From contig JAEZCL010000008.1 in assembly GCA_023433585.1 (NCBI GenBank), positions 10,199 through 74,198 of the forward strand: DNA of 64,000 nt. Direction: 5' to 3'. Made by a program: the position numbers and the translations under genes. Of this stretch, positions 1-9,624 are shown in pieces. The DNA is from Pseudomonadota bacterium. GTDB taxonomy: Bacteria > Pseudomonadota > Alphaproteobacteria > Caulobacterales > Caulobacteraceae. The notes beneath the pieces are model-generated. The model saw only the letters and a program-made list of their open reading frames with translations, was not told the DNA's origin and searched no databases. The stretch's first letter is position 1, and every line of letters starts with the position of its first letter.

Positions 1-566
1 CAGAGAATCTGTTCGACCCGCTGAACCTCGGGCACGTAATGCCGCATCATGTTCTCGACCCCGGCCTTCAGGGTGGCGGCCGACGACGGGCATCCGGCGC
101 AGGCGCCGCGCATCCTCAGCCACAGCACGCCATCCGCCTCGTCGAACCGGTCGAACAGGATGTCGCCGCCGTCCTGGGCCACGGCCGGGCGGATGCGGTC
201 GTCCAGCAGCGCCTTGATCTCGCGCACAATCTCACTGTCGTCCTCGCCGCCGGCATGGTCGTCGGCGGGTTCGACCGTCCCGCGCGTCAGGGGTGCGCCC
301 GAGACGAAATGATCCATCAGGACGCCCAGAATCGGCGCCTTCATGGCGGACCAGTCCGGGCCGTCGGCCTGGCGGGTCACGGCCACGTAGTCCGGCCCGA
401 AAAACACGCCGCCGACGCCTTCCAGCTGGAACAGGGCTTCGGCCAGGGGCGAGGTCTCGGCTTCGTCGATGGTGCGGTATTCCAGCGCCCGCTCCGGCGA
501 GACGTCCCGCCCCGGCAGGAACTTCACGACATGGGGATTGGGCGTGGCTTCGGTCTGGATGAACAT
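1..566 (-). CDS. NifU-family Fe-S scaffold or carrier protein (C-terminus cut by window edge)
   Basis: The reading frame starts at ATG 566 (MFIQTEATPNP...) and runs off the left edge without a stop, so about 188 codons are visible. The N-terminal half matches the Nfu N domain (FLPGRDVSPE, VEGVFFG-like segment). The C-terminal half is the NifU domain with the cluster-binding motif GACAGCPSS near residue 160. Nfu proteins deliver Fe-S clusters to client enzymes in the cytosol. The gene lies 60 bp downstream of a small Usp gene and is probably the last gene of the glutamate dehydrogenase operon. Start choice is supported by the conserved MFIQTE opening, common in alphaproteobacterial members. 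Only the last few residues should be missing. Confidence 0.88.
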   Translation of the reverse strand, partial: MFIQTEATPNPHVVKFLPGRDVSPERALEYRTIDEAETSPLAEALFQLEGVGGVFFGPDYVAVTRQADGPDWSAMKAPILGVLMDHFVSGAPLTRGTVEPADDHAGGEDDSEIVREIKALLDDRIRPAVAQDGGDILFDRFDEADGVLWLRMRGACAGCPSSAATLKAGVENMMRHYVPEVQRVEQIL

Positions 567-626
567 GGCCTTCAGATGCGCGCCGGACCCGCCTTTCGCA
601 AGCCCCTCCGACAGGCGCCTCGGGTC

Positions 627-1094
627 TCAGGCCAGGTCCTCGACCTCTTCATCGGTCAGGTCGCCGGGCACCAGGGTCACGGGCAGGCGACGTCCGCCCA
701 CCCCGGCGCCTTCCTTGGCGATGGCGGCCACCAGCGGGCCGGGCCCGCGCCCGCCCGTGGCCGCGGCCAGCACCAGGACCTTGATGTCCGGATCGGCGTC
801 CACCGCCTTGATGATGGCGTCGCGGGTCTCGGCCTCCTCGACCAGGAACACCGGCGCCGCGCCCGACAATTCGGCCGCCTGTTCACCGATGCGTTTCAGC
901 AGGGCCTCCGCCTCCTCGCGCTGCTGCCGCTCGATCTCCTCACGCACGCCGGACCAGTGTTCGAAAGCCGACGGCGGGATGGCGCGCAGCAGCACCACCC
1001 GCCCGCCGGTCGATCGCGCCCGGCGGGCGGCGAAACGCAGCGCCGAGTCGAACTCGGGCGTGTCGTCCGCCACCACCAGGAACTTGCGCGTCAT
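627..1094 (-). CDS. Universal stress (UspA-like) protein, 155 aa
   Basis: A single Usp-type domain: it opens MTRKFLVVADDTPEF (beta strand 1 plus loop) and has the later VLVLAAATGGRGPGPLV and LPVTLVPGDL strands, a variant of the usual G-2x-G-9x-G(S/T) nucleotide-binding pattern. ATG 1094 was chosen because it gives the family's normal length; a longer upstream frame only reads through the end of the glutamate dehydrogenase gene. It starts 2 bp after the dehydrogenase stop, which implies one transcript and coupled translation. The specific role is unknown. Caulobacteraceae carry similar small Usp proteins next to gdhZ, but I infer that from memory. Confidence 0.8.
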   Translation of the reverse strand: MTRKFLVVADDTPEFDSALRFAARRARSTGGRVVLLRAIPPSAFEHWSGVREEIERQQREEAEALLKRIGEQAAELSGAAPVFLVEEAETRDAIIKAVDADPDIKVLVLAAATGGRGPGPLVAAIAKEGAGVGGRRLPVTLVPGDLTDEEVEDLA

Positions 1095-1096
1095 GG

Positions 1097-4000
1097 TCAG
1101 CTTCTCTTGCCTCCCTTGCCGGCCATGGACTGAACGGCGGCGGCGGCGAAGTCGCGTACCGCCATATTGGCGATGGTCAGCTTGGCGAAGCTCCAGCCGG
1201 CGCCGGACTGTTCGATCTCGTCCACGGCGCGGCGCACGCCCTCGGCGATGCCCTGGCGGTCGCCGACCCAGGCGTCCACGGCGGTTTCGGCGGTCTTTTC
1301 GCTGTCGCCGACCGCTTCTGGACGCCCCTGGGCCACTGCGCGGGTTATCACCACCTGTTCGGCCATGAAGTCCTCGATCATCCGGCGCACGGCCAGCCGC
1401 TCGTAATGGTCGGCCGAGGCCAGCGATCCGGCGGCGGCGCGCAGCCGGTCCAGGTCGAAGGCGGCGCCCACCTGGTGATACAGGCGCGCCATGGCGGGCG
1501 CGGACCATTTCACCTCCCGGGCCAGGTCGGCGATGTCGCTGGCGGCCACCATGGGCCGCATCAGGGCGATGGCCTTGGCCAGTTCGCGCGGCGCGCCGGC
1601 GTCCACGAAGGCGGCCTTGCGGTCCTTCAGGCGCGCCTGCTCGAAGCGGGACAGGACCGAGCCTCCCGCCTCGCGCAGCCGATCGGCCGCGTCACGATAA
1701 GCGTCGATCAGGCCGCCGACGTCCAGACCGTCCTGCCGGCCCGCGCGGCGCGCCAGCCAGAAGGTCTGGCGGCGCAGGACCACCGCGATCTCCTGATAGA
1801 GGTCCAGCTGGGCGCGGGCGTGGACCTTGCCGTCCAGGGCCGAGACTGCGTCCCACGCCTCGTCCAGGCGGAACACCCGCCGGGCCGCCTCGAAGGCGAT
1901 GACCATGGCGGCGGTATCGCATTCGGCGCTGATGCGCAGGCGCTCGGGGAAGGTGGCGCCGCACAGGTTGACGATGTCATTGCACAGCACCGTCGCCACG
2001 ATCTCGCGCCGCAGCCGGTGGGTGTTCATCGCCTTGTCGAAGCGACTCAGGGCGTCGGGGAAATAACCCTTCAGGATGCGTTCGAAGAACGGATCGTCCG
2101 GAGCGGACGACGCCACGATGTCCTCGGACAACTCCAGCTTGGAGTAGGCGGTGATGACCGCCAGTTCGGGCCGCGTCAGCCCCGATCCGGCGGCGCGCAT
2201 CTCCGCCAGGCGGCGGTCGTCGGGCAGGCCCTCGATCGCGCGATCCAGCTTCCCGGCCGCCTCCAGCCGCTTCATGAAGCGGGTCTGGGCGTCCAGGTCG
2301 GCGGCCGCGCGCGCCTCCTGCAGGCTGATGGCCAGGGTCTGGTCGTAGTTGTGCACCAGGACCTTGCGGGCCACGTCCTCGGTCATGGACGCCAGAAGCG
2401 GGTTGCGGTCCTCCGCCTTCAGGGCGCCCGAGGCGATGGCTCCGCCGGTCAGGATCTTGATGTTCACCTCGTGGTCCGAAGAGTCCACGCCGGCGGAGTT
2501 GTCGATGGCGTCCGTGTTGACCCGACCGCCGCCCAGATCGCCCTGACGCCGGGCGAAGGCGATGCGGCCGGCCTGGGTCATGCCCAGGTTGGCTCCTTCG
2601 CCCGCGACGGCGACGCGCAGTTCGTCGCCGTTGACGCGCAGAGCGTCATTGGCCTTGTCGCCCACCTGAAGGTCGGTCTCGTTCGCCGCCTTCACATAGG
2701 TGCCGATGCCCCCGAAATAGAGCAGTTCAGCCGGCGTCTTCAGGACGGCCTTCATCAGGGTGAAGGGGTCCGTCTCGTCCACCTGGATGTCCAGCGCCGC
2801 CTTGATCTCGGGCGTCAGCCGGATGGATTTGGACGAACGGGAGAACACGCCGCCGCCCTTGGATATCTTGGCCTTGTCATAGTCCTGCCAGGACGAGCGC
2901 GGCAGTTCGAACAGGCGCTTGCGCTCCTTCCAGGAGACCGCCGGGTCCGGATCGGGATCGATGAAGATGTCCCGGTGATCGAAGGCGGCCACCAGGCGAA
3001 TCTGCTTCGACAGCAGCATGCCGTTGCCGAACACGTCGCCGGACATGTCGCCCACGCCCACGACCGTGAAGGGTTCGGCCTGGATGTCCTTGCCCATCTC
3101 TCGGAAGTGCCGCTTGACCGCCTCCCAGGCGCCGCGGGCGGTGATGCCCATTTCCTTGTGGTCATAGCCGGCCGAGCCCCCCGAGGCGAAGGCGTCGTCC
3201 AGCCAGAATCCGTAGTCGGCCGACACCCCGTTGGCGATGTCCGAGAAGGTGGCGGTTCCCTTGTCGGCGGCCACGACCATGTAGGGATCGTCCCCCTCCC
3301 AGGCCACGACGGCCGGCGGGCGCGCCACCGCGCCGGCGGGCGCGATGTTGTCGGTCAGGTCCAGCAGGCCCGACAGGAAGGTCCTGTAGGCCCGGATCGC
3401 CTCGGCCTGGATCGCGTCCCGGTCGCCGCCGACGGGAAGGCATTTGGGGTAGAAGCCGCCCTTGGAGCCCACCGGCACGATGACAGCGTTCTTGACCTGC
3501 TGAGCCTTGACCAGGCCCAGCACCTCGGTGCGGTAGTCGTCGCGGCGGTCGGACCAGCGCAGGCCCCCGCGCGCGACGGGGCCGAAGCGCAGATGCGCAC
3601 CCTCCACATGCGGCGCCCAGACGAAGACTTCCCGATAGGGCTTGGGCGCGGGCAGGTCCGCCAGTTCACGGCAGGCGATCTTTATGGCGATGTAGGGCTT
3701 GGGCCCGCCGTCAGCGGCCGTCTGATAGAAATTGGTGCGCTTGATCGCCTGAATCAGCAGCGACAGCCGCCGCAGAACCCGGTCGTGGTCCAGGCCGGCC
3801 ACGTCCTTCAGGCCCGTGTTGATCGTCTCGACCCATTCGGCGATCGCCTTTTCGCGCCCCTCCACCGGGCCGTGAGCGGGATCGAACCGGGCGTGGAACA
3901 GCGACAGCAGCGCGCGCGCCACGGCGGGATACTGGCGCAGGGCCGCCTCCTGCACCGCCTGGCTGGGGTCCAGGCCCGTCTGCTGGCGATAGCGGGCCAG

Positions 4001-6058
4001 GGTGCGGATCAGCGCCGCCTGGCGCCAGTCCACGCCCAGCTCCAGAACCAGGCGGTTGAAGCCGTCGCTCTCGGTCCGCCCGGTCCACACCGCGACGAAG
4101 GCGTCCTCGAAGGGCTGTTTGATGTCGGCGAAGTTCAGGTTCTCGCCCTGCGGATCCTCCATCAGGAATTCATGAACATGAACCGGCGGGTCGCCTGCGG
4201 GCTTCAGCGAATGGCCGTATTCCTCAAGCGTTTTCAGGCCCATGTCCGTCAGGATGGGCAGCACGTCCGACAGAGGCGCCGGATCGCCGCGACGGTACAG
4301 CTTGAAGCGGAACTGCAGGGGCGTGTCCTCGGGCAGGCGGAAGGCGCGCACCGCCACCGACGTTCCCGCGTCCTCGGCGCCCAGAACGTCGAATTCGGAC
4401 AGGTCGGTGACCGCTTCGTTCGCGTCATAGCGGTCCCGATAGCCGGCGCCGAAGGCGTCGGACCACTTGGCGGTCAGGGCGCTGATCTGGGCCTCGACCA
4501 CGCCCGCCCGGCGCGCGGCGCTCTCGAACCGGTCGACCCAGGTGCGGCTGGTCTCCACCACCATGGACTCCAGCTCGGCCAGGTCCGGCTCCAGATGGTC
4601 GCCCGGCTCCACGCCGATGATGTAGTGGATGCGCACCAGGGGCGCGTCGGTCAGCTGGGGATACCAGGCCGACAGCCGCCCGCCCCAGGCCGCCGCCAGC
4701 AGACGGCCGATGCGCTCGCGCACCCCCGCATCGAACCGTTCGCGCGGCACATAGACCAGCACCGAGACAAAGCGGTCGAACGGATCGTTGCGCGTGAACA
4801 GCTTGACCCGGGGCCGATCCAGCAGGTGCAGCACCCCTAGCGCGATCTCCAGCAGCTCGTCCTCGGTCATCTGGAAGAGCTCGTCCCGGGGATAGTTCTC
4901 CAGGATGTTCCAGAGGCGCTTGTAGTTGTGGCTGCCCGGCGCCTTGCCCGCCCGCTCCAGCGCATTTTTCACCTTGCGCCGGATAAGGGGCACGTCCGAG
5001 GCGGCGCGGTCATAGGCCTCGGCGGTGAACAGGCCCACGAAGCGCGTCTCGCCCGCCGCCTTGCCGTCCGGGCCGTACCGCTTGACGCCCACGTAATCCA
5101 TGTAGGCCCGGCGATGCACGCGGCTGCGCAGATTGGCCTTGGCCACGCTGACGGGCTCGCCCAGGTTCAACTGGCGCTTCATCTGGTGGGTCAGCACGGC
5201 GGGTTCGCTGGCCCGGCGCAGCACCCGACGCTCCGGGTCGCGCAGAACGCCCAGGCCCTCGCCTGACTGGCTCAGGGGCGCCTCGGGCTCATAGGCGCCG
5301 TCCTTGGTGCGCGGGAACTCGTAGTCGCGCACGCCCAGGAACACGAAATGATCGTCGTTGAGCCACCTCAGGAAGGCCAGGTTCTCCTCCAGCGCCTCCG
5401 GGTTCATATCCGGCGACTGGGCCTTCAGATCCTCCAGCCGGCGCTCCATGAGCGCCGTCATGCGGCCGTGGTCGCTCACTGCGGCCCGGACATCGGAAAG
5501 GGTTTCGGACAGATTGGCCGCCACCGCCGCACGGCGCTCCGGCGGCAGGGTGTCCACGATTACCAGGATCATCGATTCCCGCGTCCCGCCGTCCGAGACG
5601 ACGCGCGCGCCCTTGCCGTCGCGGCTCACGTCCAGCAGCGGGTGGAACATGGCCCGGACCGAAACGCTCGAGGCCGCGAGATCGCCCATGACGCTGTCCA
5701 CGAGGAACGGCGCGTCGTCCTGGATGATCTGGATCGCGTCATAGCCCAGGGGGGCGCCCTGACAGTCCAGGACCGGCACGATATCGATCAGGGGCGCGTC
5801 GCCGGCCGCGCGCGACTCGCCGAGCCGCCACAGGGCCGCGAGCACACAGGCCAGGTCGTCCGGGCCGATCTCCGGCGTCTCGTCGGTCTGATAATCATCG
5901 AGGGCCTGTCTGAGGAATTCAGCCTGCAGGCTGTCAGGCTCGCCCTTGCCGCCCAACGCCACGATGAAGCGGGCGCCCAGGACCTCCGGGGTGATGGCGT
6001 TATGCGACGTCGCCCTCCCCGCCGAGTTCTGGGTCGAGGTCCGCTTTTCGCCGTGCAT
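1097..6058 (-). CDS. gdhZ: NAD-specific glutamate dehydrogenase, large (180 kDa) type
   Basis: At 1653 residues this has the length of the large NAD-GDH class (Bac_GDH family), which oxidises glutamate to 2-oxoglutarate plus ammonium with NAD. The N-terminal half carries ACT-like regulatory segments. The catalytic core is seen from about residue 820 (RFGPVARGGLRWSDRRDD, then VIVPVGSKGGF), with the nucleotide-binding region near residue 1000 (VGVGDMSGDVFGNGML) and AVAGEGANLGMT further on. The frame is intact. In Caulobacter crescentus the orthologue GdhZ also controls FtsZ ring dynamics together with KidO; whether that holds here cannot be read from sequence. It heads a probable operon with the Usp and NifU-like genes. 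Confidence 0.95.
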   Translation of the reverse strand: MHGEKRTSTQNSAGRATSHNAITPEVLGARFIVALGGKGEPDSLQAEFLRQALDDYQTDETPEIGPDDLACVLAALWRLGESRAAGDAPLIDIVPVLDCQGAPLGYDAIQIIQDDAPFLVDSVMGDLAASSVSVRAMFHPLLDVSRDGKGARVVSDGGTRESMILVIVDTLPPERRAAVAANLSETLSDVRAAVSDHGRMTALMERRLEDLKAQSPDMNPEALEENLAFLRWLNDDHFVFLGVRDYEFPRTKDGAYEPEAPLSQSGEGLGVLRDPERRVLRRASEPAVLTHQMKRQLNLGEPVSVAKANLRSRVHRRAYMDYVGVKRYGPDGKAAGETRFVGLFTAEAYDRAASDVPLIRRKVKNALERAGKAPGSHNYKRLWNILENYPRDELFQMTEDELLEIALGVLHLLDRPRVKLFTRNDPFDRFVSVLVYVPRERFDAGVRERIGRLLAAAWGGRLSAWYPQLTDAPLVRIHYIIGVEPGDHLEPDLAELESMVVETSRTWVDRFESAARRAGVVEAQISALTAKWSDAFGAGYRDRYDANEAVTDLSEFDVLGAEDAGTSVAVRAFRLPEDTPLQFRFKLYRRGDPAPLSDVLPILTDMGLKTLEEYGHSLKPAGDPPVHVHEFLMEDPQGENLNFADIKQPFEDAFVAVWTGRTESDGFNRLVLELGVDWRQAALIRTLARYRQQTGLDPSQAVQEAALRQYPAVARALLSLFHARFDPAHGPVEGREKAIAEWVETINTGLKDVAGLDHDRVLRRLSLLIQAIKRTNFYQTAADGGPKPYIAIKIACRELADLPAPKPYREVFVWAPHVEGAHLRFGPVARGGLRWSDRRDDYRTEVLGLVKAQQVKNAVIVPVGSKGGFYPKCLPVGGDRDAIQAEAIRAYRTFLSGLLDLTDNIAPAGAVARPPAVVAWEGDDPYMVVAADKGTATFSDIANGVSADYGFWLDDAFASGGSAGYDHKEMGITARGAWEAVKRHFREMGKDIQAEPFTVVGVGDMSGDVFGNGMLLSKQIRLVAAFDHRDIFIDPDPDPAVSWKERKRLFELPRSSWQDYDKAKISKGGGVFSRSSKSIRLTPEIKAALDIQVDETDPFTLMKAVLKTPAELLYFGGIGTYVKAANETDLQVGDKANDALRVNGDELRVAVAGEGANLGMTQAGRIAFARRQGDLGGGRVNTDAIDNSAGVDSSDHEVNIKILTGGAIASGALKAEDRNPLLASMTEDVARKVLVHNYDQTLAISLQEARAAADLDAQTRFMKRLEAAGKLDRAIEGLPDDRRLAEMRAAGSGLTRPELAVITAYSKLELSEDIVASSAPDDPFFERILKGYFPDALSRFDKAMNTHRLRREIVATVLCNDIVNLCGATFPERLRISAECDTAAMVIAFEAARRVFRLDEAWDAVSALDGKVHARAQLDLYQEIAVVLRRQTFWLARRAGRQDGLDVGGLIDAYRDAADRLREAGGSVLSRFEQARLKDRKAAFVDAGAPRELAKAIALMRPMVAASDIADLAREVKWSAPAMARLYHQVGAAFDLDRLRAAAGSLASADHYERLAVRRMIEDFMAEQVVITRAVAQGRPEAVGDSEKTAETAVDAWVGDRQGIAEGVRRAVDEIEQSGAGWSFAKLTIANMAVRDFAAAAVQSMAGKGGKRS

Positions 6059-6114
6059 GATGTTTCCGTCCGCGCCGCGGCCGACTGGCCGCCTTGGTTT
6101 TTCCTCGGTCGACC

Positions 6115-6167
6115 CTAGACCATTTTTGCTTCAGGTCGAATCGACCTGAATCCAGAAAATGGTCCAG
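6115..6167. repeat. Nested palindromic repeat, copy A
   Basis: Starts CTAGACC and ends GGTCCAG. The inner arms TTCAGGTCGA / TCGACCTGAA are perfect around one central base, and an outer dyad GACCATTTT / AAAATGGTC encloses them. It lies between the TPR gene and the glutamate dehydrogenase start. Related copies are at 10497, 21375, 32396 and 32462. Confidence 0.85.
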
Positions 6168-6259
6168 TTTCAAGGTGGAGGGATCTCCGGGTTTAGTGGA
6201 CCGCGTCCAGCAAACCGATTCCGCTCCAGCCATGCTTTCCGGCCGATCCGTCGCCCTTG

Positions 6260-6288
6260 CTAGACTATTTTTGCGCCGGGTCGAGTCG
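6260..6288. repeat. Degenerate half copy of the palindromic repeat
   Basis: CTAGACTATTTTTGC followed by GCCGGGTCGAGTCG resembles the first half of copy A (CTAGACCATTTTTGC, TTCAGGTCGAATCG) but the second arm is not recognisable. It may be a decayed copy or chance. Confidence 0.4.
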
Positions 6289-6312
6289 TGGCGGGCGGAC
6301 CGGGCGCGTGGC

Positions 6313-7107
6313 CTACCGGCCGGTGAGGGAATCCCAGGTGCGCGGCCGGGCTTCGGCGGCCTCCGCCTCATGGCTCAGCCATTGCAGGTTCCGGTCGGCC
6401 TGTTCCGGGGGCATGTGGCGGCGCAGGATTTGCTCGGCCTCGTCCTGGCGGCCGTTCAGGCCCAGCACCAGAGCCAGATTCTGGCGCATCTGCAGGGTCG
6501 CGCCCGGCTGGGTCACCGCCCGTCGCAGCAGCGGCTCGGCGCCGGCGGCGTCGCCGGTCGACGCCAGGGCCATGGCCATGTTCGACAGGACCGCCGGATT
6601 CTCTGGCGACAGCCTCAGCGCCAGGGCCCAGGCGTTCTGGGCGTCGGCCGGGCGGCGCACCTGCTGATAGGCCACCCCCAGAAGCGACAGCGGTCGCCAG
6701 TCCTGCGGCGTCAGGTCGCGGGCCTGTTCCAGGGCGTCGATGCCGTAGAAGGCCTGACCCCGGGCGATATGGGCGCGGCCGATCTCCAGCATGGCCTCCA
6801 CATTGGACGGCTGGACCTGCAGCACGCCCTGGGCCGTCTCGGCGGCGCGCTCATGCTGGCCCAGTTCGCGCAGGGCCTGGGCCAGCCGCACGCCCGCCAC
6901 GGGATCGGCGGGGTTGATCTCGGCCTCCCGCGCCCAGAACACCGAGCGCGCCAGAGGGTCGGCCCGATCATAGGCGGCGCGCTGCTCAGCTGAGGCGGAG
7001 ACGGGAGCCTGCGCGGCCTCCTGCGCCGTCAGAGGCGCGGCCGTCAGCATCGACAGGGCCATGATCGACAGGGCGGCGGTTGCGGCGAAGGTCAGCTTGC
7101 GCGACAT
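6313..7107 (-). CDS. Exported tetratricopeptide-repeat protein, 264 aa
   Basis: Residues 1-28 form a Sec signal peptide: MSRK, a hydrophobic stretch, then APLTA before a cleavage site. Residues 60 to about 235 contain consecutive TPR-type helical pairs (AGVRLAQALRELGQHERAAE; ALEQARDLTPQDWRPLSLLG; NAWALALRLSPENPAVLSNM). The arrangement resembles TadD-like pilus-assembly TPR proteins and generic periplasmic TPR scaffolds, but no tad genes are nearby, so a role is not assigned. It is divergent from the aminopeptidase gene, with an 80 bp gap that must hold both promoters. Confidence 0.85.
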   Translation of the reverse strand: MSRKLTFAATAALSIMALSMLTAAPLTAQEAAQAPVSASAEQRAAYDRADPLARSVFWAREAEINPADPVAGVRLAQALRELGQHERAAETAQGVLQVQPSNVEAMLEIGRAHIARGQAFYGIDALEQARDLTPQDWRPLSLLGVAYQQVRRPADAQNAWALALRLSPENPAVLSNMAMALASTGDAAGAEPLLRRAVTQPGATLQMRQNLALVLGLNGRQDEAEQILRRHMPPEQADRNLQWLSHEAEAAEARPRTWDSLTGR

Positions 7108-7187
7108 GGATCGTGTCCGAGCGGTTTGCGGCGCAGCGGAGTCTGGGCCGTTCCCGTCAACCGTTGGTTAATCCCCGAAAGGCCGCC

Positions 7188-8564
7188 ATGCCCGACGTCG
7201 TCATCGCCTCCGCCGAAGCCACGCCCCGGCCTATCCGCCCGATCCGCGAAGGCTCTGTTCCCCAGGACGGCCGCGCCGGCGCCTGGGCCGCAGCCCACGG
7301 TTTCAAAGGCGTGCGCGGCGAAATCCTGACGGTTCCGGACGCCGAGGGCGGGGTCGAGGCGGTGCTGTGGGGGACGGGCGAGACCTTCGATCCCCTGAGC
7401 GCCCGCGCCCTGCCCGCGCGCTTGCCGCCCGGCGACTATGCGCTGGAAGGCCTGACCGGGGACGATCTGGCGCTGGCGGTCCAGGCCTTCGCCCTGGGCG
7501 CCTATCGCTTTGACCGCTACAAGCCCGGCGCGAACAAGGGGGCCGCCCGCCTGGTCGCGCCCGCCGAGGTCGACCTCACCGACGTGACGCGCATCGCCGC
7601 CGCCGCCGCCCTGGTGCGTGAGATGGTGGACACCCCGGCCGCCGACATGGGGCCGCTGCAGATCGAGACCATCGCCCGCGAGATCGCCGAGGAATCCGGC
7701 GCGGCGATCACCGTCGTCACGGGCGACGATCTGCTGGAGGCGAACTATCCGGCCGTCCACGCTGTGGGCCGCGCCGCTGCGCCGCACCGCGCGCCGCGCC
7801 TGATCGAGATCGGCTGGAACCTGGAGCAGGCCGACCGTCCCCTGGTCGCCCTGGTCGGCAAGGGGGTGGTGTTCGATTCCGGCGGCCTGGACATCAAGAC
7901 CGCCGCCGGCATGCGCAACATGAAGAAGGACATGGGTGGCGCGGCCCACGTGCTGGGCCTGGCGCGACTGGTCATGCAGGCCGGGCTGGACGTGCGCCTG
8001 GTGGTGGTCGTGGCGGCGGTGGAGAACGCCATATCCGGCGACGCCTTCCGCCCTGGCGACATCCTGTCGACTCGCGCGGGCCTGACGGTGGAGGTGGGCA
8101 ACACCGACGCGGAAGGCCGTCTGATCCTGGCCGACGCCCTGGCCCGGGCGGGCGAGCACGAACCGGACCTGACCCTGGATTTCGCCACCCTGACCGGCGC
8201 CGCGCGCATCGCGCTCGGTCCCGAACTGCCCCCGCTCTACACCGACGACGAGGCGCTGGCCGCCGACCTCATGAAAGCGTCCGCCGCCGTGCGCGACCCT
8301 CTGTGGCGGATGCCCCTGTGGTCCGGCTACCGCGACAGCCTGAACAGCGAGATCGCCGACCTGAGAAACGATTCCGCCGCCTGGGCCCAGGCCGGATCGG
8401 TGACCGCCGCCCTGTTCCTGCAGCGTTTCGCACCGAAATCCGGGGCTTGGGGACATCTGGACGTCTTCGCCTGGAACCCGCGCGCCCGGCCCGGCTGGCC
8501 CGAGGGCGGAGAGGCGCAGGCGCTGCGCGCCTGTTTCGCCATGCTCCAGGCGCGCCACGGCTGA
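7188..8564 (+). CDS. M17-family leucyl aminopeptidase, 458 aa
   Basis: A cytosolic metallo-aminopeptidase that removes N-terminal residues from peptides. Both M17 signature segments are present: GKGVVFDSGGLDIK near residue 223 (metal and catalytic lysine region) and NTDAEGRLILAD near residue 304. The N-terminal domain is shorter than in E. coli PepA, as in the alphaproteobacterial PepB-like group. ATG 7188 follows an AAAGG stretch at 7179-7183; the longer frame from 7080 would run across the divergent promoter region and is not likely. No partner gene is evident; the next gene begins 64 bp downstream. Confidence 0.92.
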   Translation: MPDVVIASAEATPRPIRPIREGSVPQDGRAGAWAAAHGFKGVRGEILTVPDAEGGVEAVLWGTGETFDPLSARALPARLPPGDYALEGLTGDDLALAVQAFALGAYRFDRYKPGANKGAARLVAPAEVDLTDVTRIAAAAALVREMVDTPAADMGPLQIETIAREIAEESGAAITVVTGDDLLEANYPAVHAVGRAAAPHRAPRLIEIGWNLEQADRPLVALVGKGVVFDSGGLDIKTAAGMRNMKKDMGGAAHVLGLARLVMQAGLDVRLVVVVAAVENAISGDAFRPGDILSTRAGLTVEVGNTDAEGRLILADALARAGEHEPDLTLDFATLTGAARIALGPELPPLYTDDEALAADLMKASAAVRDPLWRMPLWSGYRDSLNSEIADLRNDSAAWAQAGSVTAALFLQRFAPKSGAWGHLDVFAWNPRARPGWPEGGEAQALRACFAMLQARHG

Positions 8565-8628
8565 CGCAGACCGGCGATATTAACCGGCCCTTCGGCTTCA
8601 TGGCCTAAGGAGAAGGCTCCCGCTTCCC

Positions 8629-9456
8629 GTGGTGTGCGCCGTGCCCCAGTCCGCAAGCTCCGATCCACGCCTGACCCTGGCCCGGCCCGATCTGGCCGAG
8701 CTGGCGCTGGAAGGCGTTCTGAAGGCCGGAGCCTATCGCCCCACCCGGCCGATGCAGGGCGTCCTGGCGCTGAGCGACGTGCGCGCCGGGCCGTCGGCGG
8801 ACGCCCCGCGTCTCGACCAGCTGGCCTTCGGCGAAGTCTTCGACGTTCTGGAGGTCGCCGGCGGCTGGGCCTGGGGCCGGGCGCGGCGCGATGGAATCGT
8901 CGGCCATGTCGCCGTCGCGGGCCTGTCCGAAACGGTGCTGGAGCCCACCCACCGGGTTTCGGCCCTCACGGCGACGGCGGACGCGGAAACCGGCGCGGGC
9001 GCGACCCTGGGCCTCAACGCCCTGGTCACGATCGAGGAAGTTCGCGGGGGGCGGGGGCGCGCCACGCGCCTGGGCTGGCTGTCCATGACCGAGCTGGCGG
9101 ACTTCCACGCCTTCGAGCGGGAGCCGGCTGCGGTGGCCGAGCGCTTCGCCGGAGCGCCGCACGTCCCCGGCGGGCGCGATGCGGGCGGCCTGGACGCGCC
9201 GGGCCTGGTGCAACAGGCCCTCTACGCCTGCGGCATCGGCTGCCCCCGCGCGTGGGATCAGCAGCAGGCGCTGGGCCGTGAAGCCCCGGCGGATAGGTTG
9301 ATGCGCGGCGACCTGGTGTTCTGGAGCGATCACGTGGCCATGATGCTGGACGCTGAACGCCTGATCCACGCCGAGGTCGAGGCCGGCGTCAGGGTGGAGA
9401 CCCTGGCAGAGATCATCGCCCGCCGGGCCGTCCCCGAGGCCTGCCGCCGCCTTTAG
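8629..9456 (+). CDS. NlpC/P60-like SH3 protein lacking the catalytic cysteine
   Basis: Residues 1-130 hold two bacterial SH3-like segments (LSDVRAGPSADAPRLDQL, GEVFDVLEV, GWAWGRARRDGIVGHV). Residues 150-260 align with the NlpC/P60 peptidase fold that cuts peptidoglycan stem peptides. The family signature DCSGLVQ reads D189-A190-P191-G-L-V-Q here, so the nucleophile cysteine is an alanine. The histidine regions remain (His235 in SDHVAMM, His247 in RLIHAE). The start is GTG 8629, with AAGGAG at 8607 about 16 bp upstream, which is long; in-frame GTG 8632 or 8641 are alternatives. It is probably a cell-wall binder or pseudo-enzyme. Confidence 0.85.
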   Translation: MVCAVPQSASSDPRLTLARPDLAELALEGVLKAGAYRPTRPMQGVLALSDVRAGPSADAPRLDQLAFGEVFDVLEVAGGWAWGRARRDGIVGHVAVAGLSETVLEPTHRVSALTATADAETGAGATLGLNALVTIEEVRGGRGRATRLGWLSMTELADFHAFEREPAAVAERFAGAPHVPGGRDAGGLDAPGLVQQALYACGIGCPRAWDQQQALGREAPADRLMRGDLVFWSDHVAMMLDAERLIHAEVEAGVRVETLAEIIARRAVPEACRRL

Positions 9457-9624
9457 GCCGCCTTGCGTGTAAAACAGCCATGGTTGAGAGCATCGCCTGA
9501 TCCTTAAATCGAGGTGATGTCCGGCGCGAACGGCTCCATTCGCCCCGCCCCCCCGCGCCGACAGGGTTTGAAGCCATGGCGCTCGGGCCTAGATTGATGG
9601 AGCTGTGGGCCAAGGAGGATCGAC

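Noticed and set aside
1406..4840. A 1144-codon open frame on the plus strand
   Set aside because: It lies wholly opposite the intact glutamate dehydrogenase gene, and its Arg/Gly/Gln/His-rich composition is that of a GC-rich antisense shadow.
6260..6288. Sixth full copy of the palindromic repeat
   Set aside because: Only the first half resembles the repeat. The second arm is missing, so it is listed as degenerate and not counted.
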